Assembly: GCA_902825875.1 (NCBI GenBank)
Contig: CADECP010000001.1
Location: forward strand, 124,001-188,000
Reading direction: 5' to 3'
Length of the DNA: 64,000 nt
Source: an uncultured Acidobacteriota bacterium
GTDB lineage: Bacteria > Acidobacteriota > Blastocatellia > RBC074
The translations under genes were made by a program, and so were the position numbers. Under the pieces are notes generated by a model. It worked only from the letters and a program-made list of their open reading frames with translations, did no database searches and had not been told where the DNA came from. Each line of letters begins with the position of its first letter. Position 1 is the first letter of the stretch. Shown piece by piece: positions 57,099-64,000 of the stretch.

Positions 57099-57173
57099 TG
57101 CGGGCGAGAGGACTTGAACCTCCAACAGCAACGCTCTCAACGTTGCGCGTCTACCGGATTGCGCCACACCCGC
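57099..57173 (-). tRNA. tRNA-Leu(GAG) with short variable region
   Basis: Acceptor GCGGGTG/CGCCCGC, A73, D-arm TGGCGCAA and GTAGACGC, anticodon loop TTGAGAG, variable region CTGTT (5 nt). Confidence 0.88.
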
Positions 57174-57210
57174 AAACACATCAAAAAATCAGTTTTCAAA
57201 CAACTTGAAA

Positions 57211-57287
57211 AGCATTGGGCGGGACTCGAACCCGCGTCCTCAAGCTTCGGAGGCTTGCGCTCTGAATTCCAACTGAGCTACCAATGC
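57211..57287 (-). tRNA. tRNA-Arg(CCG)
   Basis: Acceptor GCATTGG/CCAATGC perfect, anticodon loop CTCCGAA, T-loop TTCGAGT, U73. Confidence 0.9.
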
Positions 57288-57302
57288 AGTGACAAAAATC
57301 AA

Positions 57303-57387
57303 AGGAGAGTGAGAGACTCGAACTCTCATAGGTGTCACCCATCGGCGGTTTTCAAGACCGCTGCCTTACCATTTAGGCTAACTCTCC
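57303..57387 (-). tRNA. tRNA-Ser(UGA)
   Basis: Acceptor GGAGAGT/ACTCTCC perfect, anticodon loop CTTGAAA, long variable arm as normal for Ser, T-loop TTCGAGT. U73 is unusual for Ser. Confidence 0.9.
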
Positions 57388-57402
57388 ATAGTAAAAATGT
57401 AA

Positions 57403-57486
57403 CAGAGGCGGTGGGATTCGAACCCACAGAAGACAAATTGCTCCCTGGTTTAGCGGACCAGTGCGTTACCATTCCGCCACGCCTCT
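57403..57486 (-). tRNA. tRNA-Ser(GCU)
   Basis: Acceptor AGAGGCG/CGCCTCT perfect, G73 as expected for Ser, long variable arm, T-loop TTCGAAT. The anticodon loop CCGCTAA has C33, as in the Cys unit. Confidence 0.87.
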
Positions 57487-57502
57487 AAGTAACTAAAAGT
57501 AA

Positions 57503-57573
57503 CAGGAGTGCAAGGATTTGAACCCTGACAACTGGGATTGGAAGCCAGCGTGCTGCCGTTACACCACACTCCT
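57503..57573 (-). tRNA. tRNA-Trp(CCA)
   Basis: Acceptor AGGAGTG/CACTCCT perfect, G73 as expected for Trp, T-loop TTCAAAT. Anticodon loop TTCCAAT with a C31-C39 mismatch at the top of the stem. Confidence 0.83.
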
Positions 57574-57581
57574 AAAATTTA

Positions 57582-57668
57582 TGCCGAAGGCAGGAATCGA
57601 ACCTGCTATGCAGACGCACGTCTACCTTGGGTTTACAGTCCAGTGCCCGGCCATCGGGCATCTCCGGC
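57582..57668 (-). tRNA. tRNA-Tyr(GUA)
   Basis: Acceptor GCCGGAG/CTTCGGC with one wobble, A73, anticodon loop CTGTAAA, long variable arm as normal for Tyr, T-loop TTCGATT. Two end pairs of the anticodon stem do not match. It is the first unit of the array in the direction of transcription. Confidence 0.87.
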
Positions 57669-57711
57669 TAAAAACCTTGTTTTTCTTTGCCTGCTGGCCG
57701 CAAAAGGAAAA

Positions 57712-57751
57712 AGCGGGCAAGCTTCAGAAGTTTCTGCTGAAGCGGCCCGCT
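57712..57751 (-). terminator. Rho-independent terminator immediately upstream of the tRNA array
   Basis: Two-part stem, AGCGGGC/GCCCGCT outside and GCTTCAG/CTGAAGC inside, followed on the minus strand by TTTTTCCTTTT. It stops minus-strand transcripts only about 40 bp before the first tRNA, so the array must start from a promoter in that short space or depend on read-through. Confidence 0.8.
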
Positions 57752-57792
57752 CGACCTAAAAATCCCGGCTTTTGTTCTTGCTTTGGAATTTT

Positions 57793-57815
57793 CGGGAGCG
57801 GGAACGCCGCTCCCG
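57793..57815. repeat. 9-bp hairpin in front of the terminator
   Basis: CGGGAGCGG (57793-57801) pairs with CCGCTCCCG (57807-57815), loop of 5 nt. It lies just after the stop of the small minus-strand frame. Confidence 0.65.
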
Positions 57816-57820
57816 CTGAT

Positions 57821-58051
57821 TTAACGATGCTGATTAAACAAATATCCGCCGACTAAGGATTCGGCAAATCTCGGCTGTTGGCCTTTATCTTGCAGCATCA
57901 ACGAATTGGATGGCGTCTCGGCAGCTCGCGCAAAGGACACCGATACACTCGCGTGCCAGCAATTCAAACTGGTCAGACTGGCCGAGCCGAAGCTTCGTGT
58001 CGTCGCCGACTTGCGAATCGCTTCTGAGTTGTTGTGTCCTTTGAGCAACAT
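57821..58051 (-). CDS. Possible small protein or structured RNA (76 aa frame, unrecognised)
   Basis: The frame starts MLLKGHNNSEAIRKSATTRS, is rich in Ser and Ala, has one C-W-H triplet (LNCWHAS), and ends at TAA just before a hairpin and a strong terminator. GC at third positions resembles that of coding DNA, but there is no clear ribosome site. A structured RNA transcribed from the same unit is equally possible. I do not recognise tmRNA, RNase P, 6S or SRP RNA motifs here. Confidence 0.35.
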   Translation of the reverse strand: MLLKGHNNSEAIRKSATTRSFGSASLTSLNCWHASVSVSFARAAETPSNSLMLQDKGQQPRFAESLVGGYLFNQHR

Positions 58052-58292
58052 AATCTTTTGAATGTTTGAGCTACCGTTGAAATTTAATTAGTGAAAACTT
58101 TTTGCTGATTGGCGATGAGCCATTAAGGCTCACAATCAACGGGATGGTTTATACCTCAGCTTATCTTGAGGCGTCAACAAAATAATCGCGGCTTTTGAAA
58201 AAAAACTTTACGTAGAGCTATAAGTAGGTGAGCAATAAACAATCCGAGTTACAAGAACATCAAGTGAAACTGGTGTTAAAGTTTCCGTCAAG
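58052..58292. other. AT-rich intergenic region
   Basis: The 241 bp after the APC permease gene (minus) hold small hairpins, for example GAGCC-ATTAA-GGCTC near 58110 and CCTCA...TGAGG near 58157, but no gene I can support. It probably contains the promoter of the small unit at 57821-58051. Confidence 0.5.
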
Positions 58293-59714
58293 TTACTTAT
58301 TTTGCTGATTCGCTCGCCAAAAAAGTATGCCACCTAAAGCTAGTAATGCAGCTATGCCTACGACCAGCCTAAGCTCGAAATCCCAAACATTGGCATCCGA
58401 TGGAGGGACAAACGTCAATACAACGGCAAAAATGGTGACGGATAATCCACTCAGTGCAAGCAAGTAAGCCCCGATTTTTCCGCCCGGCACAAGCATTACG
58501 CCTTCGTTTGAATTCTTTTGACGATGAATGAGGAACACCACAAAGAGATAGATGTACGGGATGAAATAAATAAACACTTGTGCGCTGAGCAGGATGAGGT
58601 AGGCCTGTTCAACGCTTTTGGCCTCGCGTTCTTTGCTGAACACAAAGGCCAGCAATAGCAGCGTGGCAATCGAAGCTTGAACGATGATCGCAATGTATGG
58701 CGTACGCCAGCGCGGGTGGATCTTGCTGAACGCCGGAGGAAAGTAACGATCCAACCCAATGGCAAAAGCTACGCGAGCAGGGCCGGTCAACCAGGCTCCG
58801 ACGCTGCCAACGTTGCCAATAGCGTACAGCGCAGCACACGTCGGAATTACCCAACTCAAGAACCGGATTTGGCCAAGCCCATTTTCAGCGGCTTGCAAGA
58901 TTCCGGTCAGCGGATTGATGTCTTTGCTCGGAACCAGCCACAACACAGACGCGGTTCCGAGCAAGTACAGCAAAGCAATCATCGGCGCAGCAAGATAGAT
59001 TGAACGCGGTAAATTGCGCTGAGGATTTTGGACTTCGCCGCCGAGCATTGCAGACAACTCAATTCCCGAATAAGCAAACGCGACCGAAATCCAAAGGTTG
59101 AGCGAATCGTAATCGGCGGATTTTGGCAGCAGGTCGGCAGCGGTAATTGTGTTGGCCGATGGTTTGGTCAACCAGGCATAAGCTCCGACGAAAATGACGA
59201 TTGCGCCCGGAAGGTAGGTTCCTAAGCCGCCGACATTCTGCAACCACTTACCGGTTCCGATGCCCAACACATTGAGAGCAACCGCCAGCCAAAGGCAGAC
59301 CAGCGTTGTGACTGTTACATAGGCCAGGTCTTTTTCCAGCCAGGTTCCGCCGTAGCCAAAAACGTAAGTGACGACTGCGGCCGTTGTGATAAGCAGGCTG
59401 GGATAATAAAGAACGTTGTTGATCCAGTAACACCAACCGCACAAGAACGCGTGCTTTTCGCCAAGTGCGCGTTTCGTCCAGTCATATATGCCGCCGGAAT
59501 TTGGGAAGCGTGAAGATAGTTCGATCACTGCCAAACCCAGCGGCACAAAGAAAAACATCGCCGCCAGTGCCCACAACGTTAAAGTCACTGGCCCGGCTTT
59601 GGCAGCTACACCCAGATGGCGAAGCCCAAGCACAGCCACCAGATTGAGCAGCACCAAATCACGTAGTTTCAGCGCGCGGACAAGTTGCGGTTTTGACGAA
59701 TCAGCGGTGTTCAT
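58293..59714 (-). CDS. APC-superfamily amino acid permease
   Basis: 473 residues, about twelve helices. Typical APC marks are LRDLVLLNLVAVLG near residue 17, ELSSRFPNSGGIYDWTKRALG near 66-86 and GIELSAMLGGEVQNPQRNLPRSI in the middle. It would exchange or import amino acids. The start overlaps the stop of the OPT gene (ATGA), so peptide and amino-acid transport are coupled. Confidence 0.92.
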   Translation of the reverse strand: MNTADSSKPQLVRALKLRDLVLLNLVAVLGLRHLGVAAKAGPVTLTLWALAAMFFFVPLGLAVIELSSRFPNSGGIYDWTKRALGEKHAFLCGWCYWINNVLYYPSLLITTAAVVTYVFGYGGTWLEKDLAYVTVTTLVCLWLAVALNVLGIGTGKWLQNVGGLGTYLPGAIVIFVGAYAWLTKPSANTITAADLLPKSADYDSLNLWISVAFAYSGIELSAMLGGEVQNPQRNLPRSIYLAAPMIALLYLLGTASVLWLVPSKDINPLTGILQAAENGLGQIRFLSWVIPTCAALYAIGNVGSVGAWLTGPARVAFAIGLDRYFPPAFSKIHPRWRTPYIAIIVQASIATLLLLAFVFSKEREAKSVEQAYLILLSAQVFIYFIPYIYLFVVFLIHRQKNSNEGVMLVPGGKIGAYLLALSGLSVTIFAVVLTFVPPSDANVWDFELRLVVGIAALLALGGILFWRANQQNK

Positions 59715-61987
59715 TTGTTTCCGCTGCGAGAAGACAGAATCTTTTCGCGCCCGGTCAAATACAACAGCACGATCAACACGATGAACGGCAACAGCGAAAG
59801 CAAGTTGGCGTTCGCTCCGCTGAAAAATGGATTGCTGGAATTTGCCCAGTGTTCAATTTTCAAGTTGGTTTCGGTCAACACTCCGGCCAGGAAGGCGATG
59901 ACGATGCCAGCAATGGCTCCGCCAGCGATGTAACCCGAAGCCATCAGCACGCCGGGGCTTTTGTCGGTTTCGGCGACGAATTGTTCTTCGGTCAAGTTAC
60001 GGTCGGCGCATTTTTTCCGCAGCCACAAATCCACCAGCCAGCGAATCATTCCGCCGATGAAAATTGGTGACGAAGTCGAAAGCGGCAAATAGACTCCGAC
60101 AGCGAAGGCCAGCGAAGGAACGGCGGCGCATTCCAACATGACGGTAATCATTGCGCCGAGCAGCACCAGCGCCCACGGGAGTTTTTGATTCAGGATGCCT
60201 TTGATGATGTACGACACCAACACGGCTTTGGGCGCATCGAATTTCGGCACGCTGGAACCGTCGGGGCGTTTGTCAGCCGTTCCGTTGATGCCGGGATCAA
60301 CCAGATAAACTGGTGCGCCTTGATCGTTGACCAGATACTTTTTCGTGTCGCCGTTTTCGTCCGTGTGATGCCAGACCAGATACGAATTGCCGTCTTCGCG
60401 CGCTTGAGGGCCTTTCAATGATTCACGTTCGCGCAAGCTTGAAGCGTCGGCGCGTAATTCAATGGCTGCCGGTTGCTGCTGTCTCAAGTAAACCGTGCCG
60501 GTGTCATTCAACCGTAGCAAAATCGGCCCCAGCACAATCGCTGACGCCAGCGAGCCAAACAGGATGGCGATTTGCTGATACTTCGGCGTGGCTCCGACCA
60601 GAAAGCCTGTTTTCAAATCCTGAGAAGTCGTTCCGCCGTTTGACGCCGCGATGCAAACAATGGCTCCGACCGAAAGTGCCGTGACGTAATACGCCGGAGC
60701 CGTCCAGCCTACGACCAGAAAGATCAAACAGGTCAGCAGCAACGTTGCGTAAGTCATTCCCGAAATCGGATTCGACGAAGAGCCGACTTCACCCGTCAGC
60801 CGCGAAGACACCGTGACGAACAAGAAGCCAAACACGACGATCAGCAATGCGCCCAGAAAGTTCATCTGCAAACTTCGGAACGCCATAATCATTACCATCA
60901 ACACGATGATGCCGATGATGACCCATTTGATCGGAACGTCTTGTTCTGTGCGATTGGTTGAACTGGCAGATTGAGAACCGCGCAGATCGCGCAGGCCGCT
61001 TTTGATGCTGCCCCAAATCACAGGCATCGAACGAATGACGCTGATGATGCCAGCCGCCGCCACCGAACCCGCGCCGATGTACAACACATAAGCGCTGCGA
61101 ACATCGTCGGGCGACATTTCGCTGATGAGTGTAGTGCCGGGCGCGAGCGGCGCGCTTAACGAATCGCCGAAAAATTTGATGGCAGGAATCAGCACCAGAT
61201 AAGCCAGCACTCCTCCGCCGACCATTAAACCGCCGATGTAGGGACCGATGATGTAACCCACGCCCAGCAACTCAGGAGAAATTTCCGCCGAAATCGAACC
61301 ACCTTTGAAGGGCGCGCCGAAGACACGTTCGGGAACTTCTTTCCACATCTTGAATGCGGACATCAGCGACTTGTACGCCAGGCCAATGCCAAACCCTGTG
61401 AAGATGGTTTTCGCGCCGATTTTGGTTTCGTTGATTTCGGTTGTGCCTGCGGCTTCGGCTTCGCGCAGAGATTCGTCGTCGGCTCCGGCTTTCAACACTT
61501 CGGCACAGGCAGTGCCTTCGGGGTATTTCAGCACGCCGTGTTGTTGAACGATCAGCGCGCGACGCAGCGGAATCATCATCAAGATGCCCAACAATCCGCC
61601 CAAAACTCCGACCAGCATGACGTTCACGATTTCCAGGTTGAAGCCTAAAATCATGATGGCGGGCATGGTCGCTCCGAAACCGAATGCTATGGATTCGCCA
61701 GCCGAACCAGCCGTCTGCACGATGTTGTTTTCCAGAATCGTCGCGTTTTTCAGCCCGACTTTAGATAACAGTCGAAAGATGGTGATGGAAATGACTGCCA
61801 CCGGAATTGAGGCGCTGACAGTCAAGCCGGTTTTCAAAACCAAATACAGCGACGACGCGCCAAAGACGATTCCCAGCAGCGTGCCGAAAATCAACGGCAA
61901 TGCTGTCAGCTCGCGCAAGTTGGTTTTATCGGCGATGAACGGTCGAAAGGCAGTTGAAGAACGATCAGAAGAAAGGTTCGCACTCAT
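59711..61987 (-). CDS. OPT-family oligopeptide transporter
   Basis: 758 residues from the ATG at 61987, with AAGGAG 8 bases upstream; a longer frame to 62095 is unsupported. There are about sixteen helices. Marks: ELTALPLIFGTLLGIVFGAS near residue 25, EGTACAEVLKAG, GVGYIIGPYIGGLMVGGGV, and NGGTTSQDLKTGFLVGATP. A soluble insertion (about 490-575) separates the halves. Bacterial OPT proteins import peptides or metal chelates. It is co-transcribed with the APC permease. Confidence 0.93.
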   Translation of the reverse strand: MSANLSSDRSSTAFRPFIADKTNLRELTALPLIFGTLLGIVFGASSLYLVLKTGLTVSASIPVAVISITIFRLLSKVGLKNATILENNIVQTAGSAGESIAFGFGATMPAIMILGFNLEIVNVMLVGVLGGLLGILMMIPLRRALIVQQHGVLKYPEGTACAEVLKAGADDESLREAEAAGTTEINETKIGAKTIFTGFGIGLAYKSLMSAFKMWKEVPERVFGAPFKGGSISAEISPELLGVGYIIGPYIGGLMVGGGVLAYLVLIPAIKFFGDSLSAPLAPGTTLISEMSPDDVRSAYVLYIGAGSVAAAGIISVIRSMPVIWGSIKSGLRDLRGSQSASSTNRTEQDVPIKWVIIGIIVLMVMIMAFRSLQMNFLGALLIVVFGFLFVTVSSRLTGEVGSSSNPISGMTYATLLLTCLIFLVVGWTAPAYYVTALSVGAIVCIAASNGGTTSQDLKTGFLVGATPKYQQIAILFGSLASAIVLGPILLRLNDTGTVYLRQQQPAAIELRADASSLRERESLKGPQAREDGNSYLVWHHTDENGDTKKYLVNDQGAPVYLVDPGINGTADKRPDGSSVPKFDAPKAVLVSYIIKGILNQKLPWALVLLGAMITVMLECAAVPSLAFAVGVYLPLSTSSPIFIGGMIRWLVDLWLRKKCADRNLTEEQFVAETDKSPGVLMASGYIAGGAIAGIVIAFLAGVLTETNLKIEHWANSSNPFFSGANANLLSLLPFIVLIVLLYLTGREKILSSRSGNK

Positions 61988-62345
61988 TCGCGCATCTCCT
62001 TGAAGCTTAAGCAAAAGTTTGTGGCAATTGGTTGTTATTCGTGAAAAGGCGGCAGCGAACTTTACAGGATTCAACCACGATGGCAAGGCCGGCAACGCTC
62101 AACGGCAAATTTCCCACTCACAGCCAAACAACAAGGCTCGTTCGGTTTTGGGAATCACCAATCTCGAAAGCGAACGTAGTTTGGCAACGACTTCAAAACG
62201 GTTTTTAGGCAAGTGCATTGCTTTCAGCAAATACACGCATCGGATTTCCGGCACGAGTTTTGGAAGTAGAAATGAGCTTTTGGTTGTTGCGTTTCCCAAC
62301 TCGAAAACGATTTCGTCGCAGACACTGAAAAATTCGGAGAACGTT
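61988..62345. other. Divergent intergenic region
   Basis: These 358 bp separate the OPT operon (minus) and the ADOP gene (plus). Faint direct similarity is seen between GGGAATCACCAATCTCGAAAG (near 62150) and GTTTCCCAACTCGAAAACG (near 62290). I see no gene, terminator or clear promoter. Confidence 0.4.
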
Positions 62346-64000
62346 ATGCAAACTTTGTGGCAAGACCTGCGTTACGGCGCGCGAATGTTGATGAAGCAAA
62401 AAGGAATCACGGCGATTGCTGTGCTTTCACTGGCGCTCGGCATCGGAGCTAACACGGCTTTGTTTAGCGTGGTGGACGCGATGCTGCTGAGAATGCTGCC
62501 GGTCAAAGAACCAAACCGACTGGTGCTGTTTCGGTCAATGGCTTCGCGTGAATTCAGTCCCGGCAGTTACAACGGCAGCAGCAATACCGATAAAGCCACG
62601 GGGCTGCGGAACATGACTTCGTTTCCGCACCAGAGTTACCAGCGCATGCGCGAACGGGAAAGTTTGCTGGCGGATGTGTTTGCGTTTGGAGATGTCAATT
62701 TGACTGTCAGCGCCGATGGTCAGGCAGACGTGGCCGATGGACAGGCCGTGTCGGGAAATTACTTCGCCGGATTGGGCGTTCAGGCCATTCGCGGGCGAGT
62801 TTTGACCGATGATGATGACAAGGCTGCGGCCAGCCCCGCCGCCGTCATCAGTCACCGGTTCTGGCAAAACCGATTCGGCGGCAACGATGCCGTCATCGGC
62901 AAACAGATCAATTTGAATCAAGTTGCGTTCACGATTGTCGGCGTCACTCCGCCGGGTTTTGAAGGCGCGGCGCAGGTTGGTTCAACGATTGATGTCAGCA
63001 TCCCGATTGCCTGGGAACCGCAAATGTACGTTGATCGCCAACGCTCAAGGATGAATATGGGCGGAGCCGGAATTTGGTGGTTGCGGTTGATGGGGCGATT
63101 GAAACCCGGCGCGACTGTCGAAGCCGCGCACGCCGAAATGGAAGCGGCTTTTCATCAATCGGTGGCTGAACATCGCGCGGCGCGCTCTGCACAGGCTCAG
63201 GCAAAGGGAGACACTGTGCTTGCGCCGCTTGATCCGAAATTTTATCCGCGATTGTCGCTCGATCCCGGCGGACAGGGCGAAACGTCTTCGCGGCGATATT
63301 ACGCGCCGTCGCTTTATCTGTTGCTGGGCGTAGTCGGTTTGGTGTTGCTGATTGCCTGTGCCAACGTGGCGAACTTGCTGTTGGCGCGTTCGGCTTCGCG
63401 TCAAAAAGAAATCGCCGTGCGCCTGGCGTTGGGCGCAAGCCGTTGGAGATTGATTCGCCAGTTACTGACCGAAAGCGTTCTGATGGCAATGATCGGTGGA
63501 GCGTTGGGAATTTTGTTCGCCTTGTGGATCAAGGATGGTTTGCTGGCCGTTGGCGACTGGGGCGGCGGCGAGATGACGGCGCTGGACCCAAGACTGGATT
63601 GGCGAGTATTGACTGTGACGTTGGCGCTGTCGTTGTTGACCGGAATCCTGTTCGGGCTGGCTCCGGCGTGGCGAGCCACCAAAGTAGATTTAACGCCTAC
63701 GCTAAAAGACAGCGGGCGAAGTTCCAGCGCCGCGTCCCGTTCGTTGCTCAGTCGCGGATTGGTGGTGGCGCAAGTCGCTCTGTCGTTGTTGTTGTTGATC
63801 GGCGCAGCTTTGTTCGTTCGCACGCTGTTGAATTTGCAGCGCGTCGAAGTCGGATTCAATACGCGAAACCTGTTGCTGTTCAGCATCTCGCCCGGTTTGA
63901 TCGGGTACAAAGACGAACGGCTGGCGGAGTTGTACCAGCGAATGACCGAAAGGCTGGAAGCCATCCCCGGCGTTCAGGCTGTGACTTTTTCGCGGACGGC
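62346..64000 (+). CDS. ADOP-type MacB-like permease, C-terminus cut by window edge
   Basis: 551 codons are visible; GGAG lies 6 bases before the ATG. The protein begins [20 protein letters not shown], followed by [18 protein letters not shown], the first periplasmic domain, [20 protein letters not shown], and [19 protein letters not shown] of the linker. It is the third member of the paralogous set in this window; the second half lies outside. A non-homologous insertion (about residues 68-98, rich in Ser and Asn) distinguishes its periplasmic domain. Confidence 0.92.
   Translation, partial: MQTLWQDLRYGARMLMKQKGITAIAVLSLALGIGANTALFSVVDAMLLRMLPVKEPNRLVLFRSMASREFSPGSYNGSSNTDKATGLRNMTSFPHQSYQRMRERESLLADVFAFGDVNLTVSADGQADVADGQAVSGNYFAGLGVQAIRGRVLTDDDDKAAASPAAVISHRFWQNRFGGNDAVIGKQINLNQVAFTIVGVTPPGFEGAAQVGSTIDVSIPIAWEPQMYVDRQRSRMNMGGAGIWWLRLMGRLKPGATVEAAHAEMEAAFHQSVAEHRAARSAQAQAKGDTVLAPLDPKFYPRLSLDPGGQGETSSRRYYAPSLYLLLGVVGLVLLIACANVANLLLARSASRQKEIAVRLALGASRWRLIRQLLTESVLMAMIGGALGILFALWIKDGLLAVGDWGGGEMTALDPRLDWRVLTVTLALSLLTGILFGLAPAWRATKVDLTPTLKDSGRSSSAASRSLLSRGLVVAQVALSLLLLIGAALFVRTLLNLQRVEVGFNTRNLLLFSISPGLIGYKDERLAELYQRMTERLEAIPGVQAVTFSRT

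Noticed and set aside
54926-57488. Several open frames of 80-137 codons across the tRNA array on both strands
   Set aside because: They run through tRNA genes; recurrent GGFxPR- or RVRIP-like words come from the repeated T-arm sequence.
54535-57668. Prophage or conjugative element as carrier of the tRNA array
   Set aside because: No integrase, portal, capsid, relaxase or attachment-site duplication is visible within the window.
57821-58051. tmRNA or RNase P RNA before the tRNA array
   Set aside because: I find no resume-frame tag, no GAGGAAAGTCC-type motif and no matching closing helices.
62099-62299. Short minus-strand frames before the right-edge ADOP gene
   Set aside because: No ribosome site, no similarity, and composition like the intergenic background.

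Overview
The window looks like a chromosomal segment of an Acidobacteriota bacterium, probably of the Blastocatellia type. This is inferred from gene content and not tested by any search. The markers are several MacB/FtsX-type permeases with an extra N-terminal segment (the 'acidobacterial duplicated orphan permease' type), a VWFA-related protein of the acidobacterial family, a very large Oar-like TonB-dependent receptor with an N-terminal carboxypeptidase-regulatory domain, a DUF1844 protein, a cytochrome with a planctomycete/acidobacterial-type haem domain, and GC content slightly above 50 % by eye. No rRNA, phage structural gene, integrase or CRISPR array is visible.

Layout. 1-3.5 kb (minus): a truncated POT peptide transporter, then a translationally coupled dihaem cytochrome c and PQQ alcohol dehydrogenase carrying the extra Asp typical of lanthanide-dependent enzymes. 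3.5-12 kb (plus): a TetR regulator behind two matching palindromic operators, an RND adaptor and RND pump, a terminator, then an ornithine-cyclodeaminase-family enzyme coupled to a TolC-type channel. 12-17 kb (plus): DUF1844, PhnP-like hydrolase, ribF, UbiB-like kinase, SDR. 17-20 kb: a PIN toxin-antitoxin pair, an EEP phosphatase/nuclease and a PLD-type cardiolipin synthase. 20-26 kb (minus): a 37-bp minisatellite, an acyltransferase-3/SGNH protein, two unknown envelope proteins and a ceramidase-like protein. 26-36 kb (plus): pntAA-pntAB-pntB, the Oar-like receptor, a second PIN pair and an SSS transporter, followed by a repeat-rich gap. 36-44 kb: NPP-type phosphodiesterase, rhodanese, two FtsX permeases, YjbQ, a winged-helix regulator with a membrane protein, and a Tat-exported NHL protein. 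44-54 kb: VWFA protein, two complete ADOP permeases, and between them a low-GC two-gene operon (PD-(D/E)xK nuclease-like protein plus an unrecognised partner) and a 14-codon scar of a third ADOP gene. 54-58 kb (minus): a dense array of 35 cloverleaf tRNA genes plus one 63-nt tRNA-like unit, covering all twenty amino acids, with an HNH endonuclease gene 20 bp downstream. 58-62 kb (minus): APC and OPT transporters. 62-64 kb (plus): a truncated ADOP permease.

The most remarkable system is the 3.1-kb tRNA array. It contains a near-complete decoding set and several non-canonical members: four tRNA-Leu with 5-nt variable regions, a class-II-shaped tRNA with anticodon UAU, a sibling with an all-A anticodon loop, a tRNA-Met(CAU) without the usual T-loop, and C33 in two tRNAs. 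Discriminator bases match isotype rules in many units, which suggests function and not decay. The second candidate is the nuclease/partner operon at 48.5-51 kb.

Intergenic DNA is rich in repeats of several kinds: heptanucleotide tandem arrays (five loci), long near-perfect palindromes, a nested cruciform, and a 119-bp MITE-like element with 15-bp terminal inverted repeats and a 10-bp direct duplication of its target. Many gene pairs overlap by ATGA or GTGA, marking likely operons. Starts were chosen by Shine-Dalgarno match, signal peptide or domain boundaries, as noted per entry.
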